Positions 17,644 to 26,405 of a stretch of 64,000 nucleotides of DNA are shown here, one piece after another. Source of the DNA: CAVEFW01 sp963643505. Its GTDB lineage: Bacteria; Actinomycetota; Coriobacteriia; Coriobacteriales; Eggerthellaceae. A program made the position numbers and the translations under genes. Below the pieces are notes generated by a model that was given only the letters and a program-made list of their open reading frames with translations, made no database searches and was not told the DNA's origin. The stretch spans positions 62,001 through 126,000 of the forward strand of contig CAVIKF010000005.1 of assembly GCA_963643505.1 (NCBI GenBank). Reading direction: 5' to 3'. Position 1 is the first letter of the stretch, and each line of letters begins with the position of its first letter.

Positions 17644-18405
17644 TTACTTGTGTTTAAAGGATTTCTTGAGATTGTCCTTGCGCTTTTGCAGCTGCTCCCG
17701 ATTCCAAGCCTCACGCGCAGGCTTCATGCGCCGCGTCTCCATGAGGATGGCGCATACGATGAACACGTAAGACAAAACCAGCAAGGCAACGCACATCCCG
17801 AAGGTATCTGCGCTCAAGCGGATCACGGCCATTGCTATCAACATGACAGCCACGGCAGCGAGGATAAGCGCATACCAGATGCGGCGCATGCGTTTGTACT
17901 CAGCGGTTTGGGGTAGACGATCCCTGCGAGTCTTGCGATTGTCCTCAAGGGAGTCGCTCACCTCCGCCAAGCGCTTCCTGTTCGCCTTGGTCGGTGATTG
18001 GTCCAAGGCATCCACCGCCTTGTTCCAAGCCTTCAAATCGGCTTTGATGGGACGGATTCGAGCGAAGACGACAAACAATATTATCGCCACGAAAAGGTAG
18101 CTCGACATGATGATGGAGAACTGAACCTCTTCGTCGATGACCATACCCTTGTAAAGACCCATGGCTACGGCGAGTATCGCAACGGTCACTACAGCAAGCA
18201 CAATCACGACGTAGCGCCACTTGCGGTAGTCCTTGAACAGGGCGATTATTTTTTCTTCCTCATCGGGCGTGGCAGCATTGCTCGTGCAAATGCCATATTC
18301 TTTAAGCTCTTGGGCGCTTGTTTTCGGCTCTGCGTCTTGAGTATCGGTTTCTTGAACAACGCCTACATCCTCAACGACCACACCGTCACTCTTCTCTTTA
18401 GGCAT
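17644..18405 (-). CDS. Uncharacterised four-helix membrane protein
   Basis: A 253-residue protein I do not recognise. An acidic, disordered-looking N-terminus (1-60) precedes two hairpins of membrane helices (about 66-84 with 97-115, and 178-197 with 203-222). The hairpins are separated by a basic cytoplasmic helix (IRPIKADLKAWNKAVDAL) with many Lys/Arg, and the tail REQLQKRKDNLKKSFKHK is strongly basic. The hairpin-linker repetition suggests an internal duplication. A strong GAGGAGG site fixes the ATG at 18405. It heads the operon with the AEC carrier and DUF2284. Confidence 0.7.
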   Translation of the reverse strand: MPKEKSDGVVVEDVGVVQETDTQDAEPKTSAQELKEYGICTSNAATPDEEEKIIALFKDYRKWRYVVIVLAVVTVAILAVAMGLYKGMVIDEEVQFSIIMSSYLFVAIILFVVFARIRPIKADLKAWNKAVDALDQSPTKANRKRLAEVSDSLEDNRKTRRDRLPQTAEYKRMRRIWYALILAAVAVMLIAMAVIRLSADTFGMCVALLVLSYVFIVCAILMETRRMKPAREAWNREQLQKRKDNLKKSFKHK

Positions 18406-18519
18406 TTCTCCTCCTCTAACCAAGCCAACACCTATGAGTGATTTGTTTTGGCATATATAAATATAAAAATTAAAACGTACTTAATGTTACTAAAAATCGT
18501 AATAAATATTAGCCAAATA

Positions 18520-19302
18520 CTAATTAATTGTAATTTTAGTCAAAGAGGAAAGCGCCATGAAAAAAGAGATGGTGCGCGCATCGAAATCTAAGAGCCAACT
18601 GCGTTCGTCGTGGTTGTCTGGCTCCGCTAAGCAATCTCCGCTGTAGAGGATCTCGCCAAAGAGGGCGCCGGAGCACCGCGCAACGGCAGCCAAAGAAGAA
18701 CATTCCATTTCCACGGCGGAACATCCCTGGCTTCGACGAAGGGCGATCAATCGGGGCGTCTCGCGGAAAAAGCCATCGGTTGTCCATGTCGTACAAGTGT
18801 CATAAGGCACCTTGTGCTCAACGAGCGTGGACTTAACCGCTTCTATGACGTCAGCGTCGAGGTCGATGTAGGGAGTGGGCTCCATGTAGTGAAAGGATGT
18901 TCCCTCATCCCTCAAAGCCCTGGTAGGGACAAGGATTGCCCCGCTTTCTATCGGGGTTAGGACCCCGCAACCTCCGCAGGCGACGATAGCGCGAACGCCT
19001 GATGCTATCAGCAAGTCGGCGAGGATGGCCGCAGCGGGCGCACCGACAGGGGTTTGAACCAACCCGATGCGAACGTCCCCGACCTTGGTCTCGTAGATGG
19101 GAAAGTCACGTACCTCGGAGTGGTAGTTGGATATCTTGGTGCAGTGGTGTTTCTCAACATAGACAGACAGAGAATCTCCCATAAAACTGAGGAGAAATCT
19201 TTCTGGAAGGGTGTTGCCGTCTTCGCATTCCAGCAATCTCGACATCGGATTCCTTGGCTCATCATGGCGATGATCGAACAAGGGAAGGTTTTCAACAGTC
19301 AA
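18520..19302 (-). CDS. Nucleoside phosphorylase family (PNP/UDP-type) protein
   Basis: A 260-residue protein of the phosphorylase superfamily. IGLVQTPVGAPAAAILADLL (phosphate-binding loop region), ACGGCGVL and the purine/ribose signature SAVEMECSSLAAVA are in the correct order, and DCLAEPDNHDERSW sits near the catalytic acid position. It should phosphorolyse a nucleoside or release a base from a related compound; uridine-phosphorylase-like enzymes are closest by pattern. I choose the TTG at 19302 because AAGGAG lies 8 bp upstream; an ATG at 19326 lacks such a site. The gene is isolated, with an AT-rich 114-bp gap to the next minus-strand gene, and diverges from the riboswitch. Confidence 0.8.
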   Translation of the reverse strand: MTVENLPLFDHRHDEPRNPMSRLLECEDGNTLPERFLLSFMGDSLSVYVEKHHCTKISNYHSEVRDFPIYETKVGDVRIGLVQTPVGAPAAAILADLLIASGVRAIVACGGCGVLTPIESGAILVPTRALRDEGTSFHYMEPTPYIDLDADVIEAVKSTLVEHKVPYDTCTTWTTDGFFRETPRLIALRRSQGCSAVEMECSSLAAVARCSGALFGEILYSGDCLAEPDNHDERSWLLDFDARTISFFMALSSLTKITIN

Positions 19303-19384
19303 AATATATCTCCTTACATAGAGCATCTGTACAAAAATAGAGTAATACAAGATACAAATTTTTTAAATAAATAAGAAAAAATAC

Positions 19385-19412
19385 TTGAATATAAGTTTCA
19401 ACCTGTTAGTAT
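19385..19412 (+). promoter_or_regulatory. Candidate promoter of the mutase operon leader
   Basis: TTGAAT (19385-19390) and TAGTAT (19407-19412) are separated by 16 bp and lie just before the riboswitch. Both hexamers are moderate matches to the sigma-70-type consensus; the position supports the call more than the sequence. Confidence 0.4.
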
Positions 19413-19420
19413 ACAGGCCA

Positions 19421-19619
19421 TGTCATGAGTGATGTTGCCCTATGAGTTAGGAAGAGGGCGATGGAAGCGGGTGAGAATCCCGCGCTGTACCGCAGCTGTG
19501 ACGCATGAGTCGGTTCTAGGGTCGGGAACCCCTAAAGCCACTGGGAAACTGGGAAGGCGAACCGACGGGAGGTGTTAGGAGGCACCTCACATGCGGAGTC
19601 AGAAGACCCGCTCATGACA
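19421..19619 (+). ncRNA. Cobalamin riboswitch
   Basis: The closing helix P1 is a perfect 9-bp pair, TGTCATGAG (19421) with CTCATGACA (19611). Inside are the conserved core GAAGCGGGTGAGAATCCCGC, followed by GCTGTACCGCAGCTGTGAC, the AAGCCACTGGGAAACTGGGAAGG segment split over the junction, and the B12 box around AGTCAGAAGACCCGC (19597-19611). This is a full-length cobalamin aptamer on the plus strand. The first gene downstream is the mutase chaperone gene at 20060, behind about 320 nt of further structured leader and a terminator-like hairpin. Control of a B12-dependent enzyme operon by such an element is unusual. Confidence 0.95.
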
Positions 19620-19653
19620 CAGATCACCCCGCAGCGAGTAACGCGGAGCTCTG

Positions 19654-19701
19654 AATCCCAATCGCAAACGAGCGTGAGGCGTTTGCGATGCAACTGGGAT
19701 T
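19654..19701 (+). promoter_or_regulatory. Long bulged hairpin in riboswitch leader
   Basis: ATCGCAAACG (19661-19670) pairs perfectly with 19680-19689, and AATCCCA (19654-19660) pairs with 19695-19701 across a 5-nt bulge, forming a 17-bp stem. It begins 35 nt after the aptamer. No T-run follows, so it is more likely an expression-platform or stabilising element than a terminator. Confidence 0.6.
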
Positions 19702-19943
19702 GAAGGTTTGGCGATGCGAGTTAGAGGGGGACCGATGATGAGGGGAAGTTGTACCCATCGCTTTGCGGATTTCGCACGTGACGCATCAAGCGGTCCCGCC
19801 TATCTTGCCTGGTCCTGTTTTGGTCCAGGATTTTCGCCGCAGCTCCCCTCCGCAAACACCATTTTGGCATCCACAACTACACCCTCCAGTTGTGAATATG
19901 CGGTCTCCTCGAAAACCCTTATTTCTTGGGAGACAAACCCCAG

Positions 19944-20021
19944 CCCCTTCGCCCGAACCTTAGTCAGGGATGCGCACGTGTTGGATGCGCAAGTGTTCGG
20001 ACGAAGGGGTGTTTGCTTTTT
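19944..20021 (+). terminator. Putative leader terminator before the mutase operon
   Basis: A 15-nt arm at 19944-19958 pairs with 19995-20009 (one mismatch) and is followed by TGTTTGCTTTTTC. This gives a stem and T-rich tail 40 bp before the first start codon. The 36-nt loop contains a tandem duplication of a 15-mer, GGATGCGCACGTGTT (19968-19982 and 19983-19997, one difference). Together with the upstream aptamer it suggests transcriptional control or a short leader transcript. Confidence 0.6.
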
Positions 20022-20059
20022 CTGACAGTCCATGATAGCAGAGAGGAAGAGATTTTACC

Positions 20060-21475
20060 ATGGAACCGTTCTTGCTCATTGATTTTGGCAGCACCTATAC
20101 CAAGGTAACGGCTATTGACATGGAGAACGAAGAGCTGCTTGGTGCTGCGCAGGACTCCACTACTATCGAAGATGATGTTCGCATCGGGATGAACAAGGCG
20201 CTCGATAAACTCAAGGACCAGTGTGGGCTTGGCCCGGACGACTTCGTCCAGAAGTTTGGCAGCTCCTCGGCTGCTGGTGGTCTGAAAATGGTTGCGATCG
20301 GCCTGGTCCCTACGTTGACGCTTGAGGCGGCGCGACGAGCTGCGCTTGGTGCCGGCGCAAAGGTGATCGCATCGTACGGCTTTGAGCTCAGTCGGCGCCA
20401 GATTTCCGATATCGAGGCCATGCGTTGCGACATCATCATGCTCGCTGGGGGCACTGACGGGGGGAACCGTTCCTGTATCTTGCATAACGCGGAGATGTTG
20501 GCGAAGTCCTCCGTGGATTGTCCGATTCTTGTGTGCGGCAACGAGGCTGCTCAAGATGAGATTGCCGACATGCTCGAGGCTGCTGGGAAAAAGTTCTACC
20601 TTGCCGAAAACGTCTTGCCTGAGGTTGACAAGGTCCAAATCGAAGCCGCACAAGAGATCATCCGCGACATCTTTGTGAAGCACATCACCAAGGCAAAGGG
20701 CCTCGAACATGCCGTCGAGTTCATTGGCCGCGATATCATCCCAACGCCGAAGGCCTCTCTGAACGCAGCCACCTTGTTGGCAAAGGGCGCGGCACACGAG
20801 GACGGCATAGGAAGCGTCCTCGTGGTTGAGGTCGGCGGTGCAACCATCAACATTCATTCGGTGGAAGAGGTCAAACCCATCTCTCCCCAGGCAATCATAC
20901 GTGGTTTGCCCGAAAGCGAGATCAAGCGCACCGTCGAAGGCGATTTGGGCATCCGTTGGAATGCCAATACCATCTGCGAGTTGGTGGGTCCCGAGACCAT
21001 CTTGGACAACCTTAAGAACATCGAACCTGACATGGATATATCCGACGTCGACCCGAAGGTTGTCACCGATTATCTGGTCAACAAAACGTCATACAAGCCT
21101 ACCACCGAGAAGGAATACGCCTTTGACGTCGCACTGGCATTGTCTGCCGCTGACGTGGCGGTTCGACGCCATGCCGGCACCTCCCACAAAGAGACCATCT
21201 CCATCGGCGAGGTGGACATTCAACGCGGGAAGAACCTTACCGAGGTCCATTCCGTTATCGGCGTCGGCGGCATCTTCCGATACGGTCACCGTCCGGAGCG
21301 TGTTCTGAAGGCTGCGGTGTATGACGAGAAAAACCCGGAGAGCATGCGGCCGAAAAACCCGAAATTCTATTTGGACGACTCCTACGTGCTCTATGCATGC
21401 GGACTTTTGGCGGCAGAGTACCCGGACAAAGCATTGCGTATCGCTAAGAAGTACCTGACACCTGTGTCCCTGTAG
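20060..21475 (+). CDS. glmL: GlmL/MutL family protein (B12-mutase associated ASKHA ATPase)
   Basis: A 471-residue GlmL-like protein. The N-terminal phosphate-1 motif is LLIDFGSTYTKVTAID, and VLVVEVGGATINIHSV is the second ATP-binding strand. AGGTDGG and SVIGVGGIFRYG complete the actin/hexokinase/Hsp70-like fold. In glutamate-fermenting anaerobes glmL lies between the two mutase subunit genes, and the protein is thought to reactivate or chaperone the enzyme. Here it is the first gene behind the cobalamin riboswitch, separated from glmE and glmS by two metabolic genes. AGAGGAAGA precedes the ATG. Confidence 0.88.
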   Translation: MEPFLLIDFGSTYTKVTAIDMENEELLGAAQDSTTIEDDVRIGMNKALDKLKDQCGLGPDDFVQKFGSSSAAGGLKMVAIGLVPTLTLEAARRAALGAGAKVIASYGFELSRRQISDIEAMRCDIIMLAGGTDGGNRSCILHNAEMLAKSSVDCPILVCGNEAAQDEIADMLEAAGKKFYLAENVLPEVDKVQIEAAQEIIRDIFVKHITKAKGLEHAVEFIGRDIIPTPKASLNAATLLAKGAAHEDGIGSVLVVEVGGATINIHSVEEVKPISPQAIIRGLPESEIKRTVEGDLGIRWNANTICELVGPETILDNLKNIEPDMDISDVDPKVVTDYLVNKTSYKPTTEKEYAFDVALALSAADVAVRRHAGTSHKETISIGEVDIQRGKNLTEVHSVIGVGGIFRYGHRPERVLKAAVYDEKNPESMRPKNPKFYLDDSYVLYACGLLAAEYPDKALRIAKKYLTPVSL

Positions 21476-21599
21476 CGGGGTTTGGGGAGGTCTGCTTCGT
21501 CTGGGAGAGAAGAGAGCACTTCCGAAGTTGGGAAAAAAGAGCACTCCGGGGAGCAAAGAAGACTCGAGTCGGAGGCGAGTAGAAACGAAAGGACAGAAT

Positions 21600-22964
21600 A
21601 TGAAGGTTGAAGACAAGGTCGTATCGTTCATCAAGAACGCCACCTATGACGATCTCAACGAGACGGACATCGAGTATGTGCGTAAGCAGATTCTCACGTT
21701 CGTGGGCTGCGTGATCGCAGGAAGTTCCAACATGGGTTGCGAAGAGGTTGTCGGTATCGCCCGTGACCTCGGCGGCAAAGAGGAGTGCACCATCATGGTC
21801 CATGGTGGCAAGGTTCCCGCCCAACAGGCCGCTTTTGTAAACGGCGTCATGGGTCGCGCTCTTGACGTGTGTGACCATATCAAGCCTGGTATGCACGTAG
21901 GTTCTGGCATGATTCCCGCCATCTATGCCGCGGCACAGTTGCGCGGCGGCGTTTCCGGCAAGGAGTTTATGAACGCGGTCGCCGTGGGCGACGAGATCGC
22001 TTTGCGCATGAACCTCGAAGAGGAGGATTACAACGGCTTTGACCCCACGGGCATCGCCGGTGTTTTCGGTGCGGCTGCGGGCTATGCCAAGATGCTTGAC
22101 ATGGATGAGAAGGAAATCCTGCACACGTTGGCTTTGGCATTCAACCGTGCTGGCGGAAGCTTCCAATGCAACATCGACGGCGCTCTTGGTGTGCGCATCA
22201 TCGAGGGTTGGATCGGACAAGCCGGAGTGGAATGCGGTAGGTTGGCCCAAGCGGGTCTGACCGGCCCCGAGAACTTCCTCAGCGGAGTCTACTCGTACAC
22301 CCACCTGTTCACTCGCGACCGCATCACCGCAGAGGATATCTTCAAGGGTCTCGGCGAGGAGCCTTACCAGACCTACACCCTAGGCTTCAAGAAGTATCCC
22401 AGCTGCGGCATGACCCAAGGCTCCACCGAGCTCATCATGCAGATGATGAAGGAGTACGGCTTCAAAGCTGCCGATGTTGACCATATCGTGCTCACGATGC
22501 CCACGTACGGCTACAACTTGGTCGGTCTTTTCCACCTCGGCGACAACCCCAAGGTCAACGCACAGTTCGGTACCCCCTATTGCATCGCCAACGCATTGGT
22601 ACGCGAGGAGGTCAAGCTTGAGCAGTTCGAGCCCGAGTTTGTCGTGGACCCGGAGGTACTCGAGTTTGTCAAGAAGATCGAGACCGTATGCGATCCGGGA
22701 ATGGACCACACTCGTACCCACTACGCCTCCGACATCGAAGTGTTCACTACCGACGGCAAGTCCTACAAGGGCTCCATCGACGTGTCGCCCGGTACCCAAG
22801 AGGCTCCTTTGAAAGACGAGGACTTCAAGCGTCGCTTCTATGATTGCGTTGACTTTTCCGGCAAGGATTTCTTGGCTGAGCGGGCCGACCACATCTTTGA
22901 CCTTTGCATGCGCATCGACGAGCTCGAAGACGTACAAGAGCTGTTTGACGCTATCACCAAGTAG
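21600..22964 (+). CDS. MmgE/PrpD family protein
   Basis: A 454-residue MmgE/PrpD protein. The helical N-terminal domain includes RKQILTFVGCVIAGSSN and GRALDVCDHIKPGMHVGSGM, which holds the Asp/His pair typical of the family. The smaller C-terminal domain includes DHTRTHYASDIEVFTTDG. Characterised members include 2-methylcitrate dehydratase, cis-aconitate decarboxylase and iminodisuccinate epimerase, so dehydration, decarboxylation or epimerisation of a di- or tricarboxylate is possible. Its place between glmL and the flavoprotein, within a mutase operon, suggests it processes the mutase product or substrate. The ATG at 21600 follows GAAAGGA; the longer frame to 21528 lacks a site. Confidence 0.88.
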   Translation: MKVEDKVVSFIKNATYDDLNETDIEYVRKQILTFVGCVIAGSSNMGCEEVVGIARDLGGKEECTIMVHGGKVPAQQAAFVNGVMGRALDVCDHIKPGMHVGSGMIPAIYAAAQLRGGVSGKEFMNAVAVGDEIALRMNLEEEDYNGFDPTGIAGVFGAAAGYAKMLDMDEKEILHTLALAFNRAGGSFQCNIDGALGVRIIEGWIGQAGVECGRLAQAGLTGPENFLSGVYSYTHLFTRDRITAEDIFKGLGEEPYQTYTLGFKKYPSCGMTQGSTELIMQMMKEYGFKAADVDHIVLTMPTYGYNLVGLFHLGDNPKVNAQFGTPYCIANALVREEVKLEQFEPEFVVDPEVLEFVKKIETVCDPGMDHTRTHYASDIEVFTTDGKSYKGSIDVSPGTQEAPLKDEDFKRRFYDCVDFSGKDFLAERADHIFDLCMRIDELEDVQELFDAITK

Positions 22965-22982
22965 GGATGAGGTCGTTCAACC

Positions 22983-24377
22983 ATGGAAAATAGTCGCATC
23001 GAAACCTGGAACGAGGAAACCGACGTCGTTGTCATAGGCTCTGGGTTTGCGGGTTTGTCTGCTTCGATAGAGGCGGCACGTGTCGGATCGGACGTAGTCG
23101 TTTTGGAGAAGATGTCCTACACCGGTGGTAATTCCCGTATCGCAGGCGGCGGCTACTGTTGTTGGGACAGCAAGCTGAAGCTTCGCGAGAAGCTTGGGCT
23201 GGGTGAAGACTCTTGGGAGTCTCACTATCATGACACGATGAAGGCGGGCCAGGGGTACAACGACCCCGCCTTGGTCGAGGTGCTTGCCAAAGAAGCCCCG
23301 GCAGGTCTCGATTTTCTCGTGGACGCAGGCATTCCCATGCGCGACAGCCTGCCCCGCCCCGGTGGGCACTCGGCTTATCGCAGCTACCAGATAGCCTGCA
23401 CGGGCGACGAGACCATCAAGAAGCTCGAAGCCGCTTGCATGGGTGCAGGCAATGTGGAGATTTGCAAGAAGACCGCGGTAACGGGGTTTGTCCGCCAAGG
23501 CGACGGCCCGGTAGATGGCGTAACGGTGGAGACGGATGGGGCCACTCGGGCAATTCGCGCTCGCAAGGCGGTCATCATCTGCACAGGCGGGTTCAGTCAG
23601 GACGTCGCCTTGCGCACCTCCTACAAACCGTCACTGACCGATGCCTACAGTTGCACCAACCATAAAGGTGCCACTGGCGAGATCGTTCGTTTCGCAAAGG
23701 CCGTAGGGGCCGATACCGCCCATATGGAGTTTGTGCAACTCTATCCATGCGCAGACCCCAAAACCGGGGGTATCGACCAAGGCGCCTTCCTGTGCTATTC
23801 GGGCACAGGCTACGGTCTGATCTATACGGATGCCACCGGTAGGCGATTTGTCAACGAATTGGCCACCCGTGAAGTGGTAAGCAGCGCCCAGATTGAGCGT
23901 GGGACAAAACCCACGTACTCCATCCTCAACGACGAGATCTTTGCCAAACTCGGCATCGGCCCTAAAGACGTCGATCGTTTGGTGTCGCGTGGCCGTGCCA
24001 TCAAGGCTGCCACGCTCGGAGAGCTCTCAGAGGCAATGGGTTTTGACACCGAGGCTTTCACGGCCGCAATTGATGACCACAACGCTGCCATAGAGTCCGG
24101 TGTCGAGGCCCCCTACGGAAAACCGACGACCTCGCACATGGTGAAGCTCGAGAGAGGCGACTTCTACGCCATACCTCAGTGGCCTTCCGTCCATTACACC
24201 ATGGGAGGTATAAGGATCGATCCACAAGCCCGCGTCCTCGACATCTGGGGGAACCCGATTCCCCATCTGTATGCCGCGGGTGAGTGTTGTGGAGGATTGC
24301 ACGGTATCGACCGCTTGGCGGGCAACGGTATCGCGGAGTGTGTTGTTTTCGGTCGCATAGCAGGCCAACTCGGCTGA
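22983..24377 (+). CDS. Cytosolic FAD-dependent reductase, fumarate-reductase flavoprotein family
   Basis: A 464-residue flavoprotein with FAD motif VVVIGSGFAGLSASIEAARVG (about residues 15-35) and EKMSYTGGNSRIAGGG. Residues used by fumarate-type reductases are retained: Arg in TGRRFVNELATREV, His in VHYTMGGI and Arg in HGIDRLAGNGIAE. The last is the position of the catalytic proton-donating arginine or a carboxylate clamp. There is no signal peptide, FMN-binding or heme domain, unlike exported respiratory members common in this lineage. It therefore probably reduces (or oxidises) a C=C bond of a small acid inside the cell. It lies 18 bp after the PrpD gene. Confidence 0.85.
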   Translation: MENSRIETWNEETDVVVIGSGFAGLSASIEAARVGSDVVVLEKMSYTGGNSRIAGGGYCCWDSKLKLREKLGLGEDSWESHYHDTMKAGQGYNDPALVEVLAKEAPAGLDFLVDAGIPMRDSLPRPGGHSAYRSYQIACTGDETIKKLEAACMGAGNVEICKKTAVTGFVRQGDGPVDGVTVETDGATRAIRARKAVIICTGGFSQDVALRTSYKPSLTDAYSCTNHKGATGEIVRFAKAVGADTAHMEFVQLYPCADPKTGGIDQGAFLCYSGTGYGLIYTDATGRRFVNELATREVVSSAQIERGTKPTYSILNDEIFAKLGIGPKDVDRLVSRGRAIKAATLGELSEAMGFDTEAFTAAIDDHNAAIESGVEAPYGKPTTSHMVKLERGDFYAIPQWPSVHYTMGGIRIDPQARVLDIWGNPIPHLYAAGECCGGLHGIDRLAGNGIAECVVFGRIAGQLG

Positions 24378-24431
24378 CATATGCGCCCTTAAGCATAGAA
24401 GTGTTGAAAGTATTTAGGAAAGAAAGGATGA

Positions 24432-25913
24432 ATGATGGCAAAAAAGGGTGAACCTGTACGCAACGTTATGCTTGACGACGACGAGTTCTTCCGTATTCGC
24501 AACGAAGAAGTTCTTCCCATGTGGAAAACAGGCGAAGGCGTTCGCGACCTGGATGAGTGCATCAAGGTGGCAAAGGAGCTCGCCGGCGATCAGAACAAAA
24601 ACTATGCGGATACGGCTTGGGCAGCCCACGAGGGTGGTTACCACCTGTTGCAGCCGCAGTTCGGTCAAGCTCTGACCGATCAGTTGCTCGACGGTATGCT
24701 TTATGTCGAGAGCGAGTCTCCGCTGATGCCCAATGGGTTGTGGAATATCTTCTCTGACTCCTATACCCGCAAGTGCCGCTTCGATTTGGCCCAGGTGGGA
24801 TTGGATCGCACCATCCAAGAAGGTAAGACCATGCTCAACGGCTGGCCCATCGTCAACTATGGTGTGGAAGAGGCTCGTAAGGTCAAGCAAGCTGTGCGTG
24901 CACCTATGACCTTGAACTCCACCGACGAGGATGGCCGCCTGGCCTCTGAGATCGCTCTTGCTGCAGGCTGGAACGCATGTAACTGCCGCTCTTTGCAAGA
25001 GGTCATTGCTCACTGCAAGAACATTCCCTTGGAGGAAGAGATCCGTATCAACCAGTATGAAGCCCGCTTGGCGGCTAAGTACCACGAGGGCGGCCACCAC
25101 ATGGCTCCGCATATCACCTCCAATCTGACCGGCTATGACGCTCCTGGTTTCAAGGCGTTGGTCATGACTGCTCAGACTCTCATCGGCGCCGCTCAGGGCA
25201 TCAAGCAGTTCTACTTCGAGCTTGGATTAAACCAAAACATCATGCAGGACTGCGCCACCATCAATGTTACCCAGAAGCTCTCCCGCGAGTACCTGGACAA
25301 GTTTGGCTTCACCGACACGAAGTTCACCACCTCCGCATTCCCGTTCTTGGGGGCGTGGCCTCCTCGCATCGACGAGGCCGAGGCCATGGTGTGCTGGAAC
25401 ACCGTAGACACCTTCTTGGCCGGCATCGACGTCGCTATCCTGAAGTGCCGCGACGAGGCTTTCGCCACTCCCACGAAGGAAGGCATGGCCAACTCCGTAC
25501 GCATGTCTCGTCAGCTTGACACGCTTATCGGCGCCACCCGTTGGGATACGACCGGCGAGAACTACAAGCTCGAAGAGCAGATGATTGAGCTCGAGGTCCG
25601 CTCCATTTTGGACAAGTGCCTAGAGGTTGCTGACGGTGACGCCGTTGTGGCGCTGTGCAAGGGCGTTGAGGCTGGCTGGATCGACGCCATGCTGACCCCG
25701 TGGGTTCACAACCACGGCAAGGTTCGCCTGATGCGTAACGCAGAGAAGGAGCAGCGCTATTGGGATATGGGCGACTTGCCGGTGCCGCAGGAAGTGCGTG
25801 ACTACCACCGCAAGAAGTTGGAGTCCCGCGAGAAGGCAGAGGGCCGTGAGCTGGGCTTTGACATGTTGGTAAGCGACCTGCAATACGCTTCGCGTATCGC
25901 CCCTCAGGTTTAA
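24432..25913 (+). CDS. Glutamate mutase epsilon subunit-like protein, divergent substrate pocket
   Basis: A 493-residue homologue of the GlmE TIM-barrel subunit of AdoCbl-dependent glutamate mutase, collinear with the clostridial protein (EEVLPMWKTGEGV, MLNGWPIVNYGVEEARKV, PTKEGMANSVRM). I aligned it by eye to the Clostridium cochlearium enzyme from memory. The adenosyl-contacting Lys326 is kept (Lys338) and Arg100 is kept (Arg113). Arg66, Arg149, Glu171, Tyr177 and Tyr181 are replaced by Gln76, Asn162, Asn184, Glu190 and His194. The glutamate-binding arginine claw and amino-group contacts are therefore largely gone, so the substrate is probably not glutamate. The start is one of two adjacent ATGs (24432 or 24435) after GAAAGG. 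Confidence 0.87.
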   Translation: MMAKKGEPVRNVMLDDDEFFRIRNEEVLPMWKTGEGVRDLDECIKVAKELAGDQNKNYADTAWAAHEGGYHLLQPQFGQALTDQLLDGMLYVESESPLMPNGLWNIFSDSYTRKCRFDLAQVGLDRTIQEGKTMLNGWPIVNYGVEEARKVKQAVRAPMTLNSTDEDGRLASEIALAAGWNACNCRSLQEVIAHCKNIPLEEEIRINQYEARLAAKYHEGGHHMAPHITSNLTGYDAPGFKALVMTAQTLIGAAQGIKQFYFELGLNQNIMQDCATINVTQKLSREYLDKFGFTDTKFTTSAFPFLGAWPPRIDEAEAMVCWNTVDTFLAGIDVAILKCRDEAFATPTKEGMANSVRMSRQLDTLIGATRWDTTGENYKLEEQMIELEVRSILDKCLEVADGDAVVALCKGVEAGWIDAMLTPWVHNHGKVRLMRNAEKEQRYWDMGDLPVPQEVRDYHRKKLESREKAEGRELGFDMLVSDLQYASRIAPQV

Positions 25914-25947
25914 CAGATAGCGATTAAAAGAAAAGGAGGTTAAGAAA

Positions 25948-26394
25948 ATGAGTGGTAAGAAGACGCCTAATAAGGCAGTGGTCATCGGCACAATCGGCCA
26001 AGATGCGCACATGATTGGAGCATGGGTGCTCACCCAAGCTTTCCGCGAGGCAGGTTACAAGGTTGCGTTCCTTGGTGCTGTTGTTCCTCAGGAGGAGTTT
26101 ATCAACGCTGCCATCGAAATCGATGCGGACGCTATTCTGTGCTCCTCTTTGTACGGCATGGGAATCATCGACTGCGAAGGCATGCGTGACAAGTGCGTCG
26201 AGGCGGGCATCGGTGATATCAAGTTGTACGCCGGAGGCCAGGTAGCTGCGCCTTTGGATTTGGCCAACAAGTGGCCTGAGATTGAGAAGCGCTTCGCCGA
26301 CATGGGCTATGACCGGGTGTTCCCAAATACAACCATGGCTGATGAAACGGTGAAGATCATCAGCGAGGATCTGGGTATCGAGCTCGATTCCTAG
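25948..26394 (+). CDS. B12-binding small subunit of GlmES-type mutase
   Basis: A 148-residue cobalamin-binding domain of the GlmS/MutS type. The signature DxHxxG is GQDAHMIG (Asp19, His21, Gly24), giving base-off/His-on binding. SSLYGMGIIDCEGMRDKC and KLYAGGQVA match the later cofactor-pocket segments (SLYG and GG). It should assemble with the epsilon-like subunit encoded immediately upstream to make the adenosylcobalamin-dependent carbon-skeleton mutase. A strong AAAAGGAGG site precedes the ATG. Confidence 0.92.
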   Translation: MSGKKTPNKAVVIGTIGQDAHMIGAWVLTQAFREAGYKVAFLGAVVPQEEFINAAIEIDADAILCSSLYGMGIIDCEGMRDKCVEAGIGDIKLYAGGQVAAPLDLANKWPEIEKRFADMGYDRVFPNTTMADETVKIISEDLGIELDS

Positions 26395-26405
26395 GCTTTC
26401 GCAAA

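Noticed and set aside
19708..20025. 105-codon frame inside the mutase operon leader
   Set aside because: It runs through the terminator hairpin and its tandem repeat and lacks a ribosome site and any motif; treated as leader RNA.
24432..26394. Annotation as ordinary glutamate mutase of the methylaspartate pathway
   Set aside because: Key glutamate-binding residues are replaced and no methylaspartate ammonia-lyase gene is nearby, so only the family, not the substrate, is assigned.
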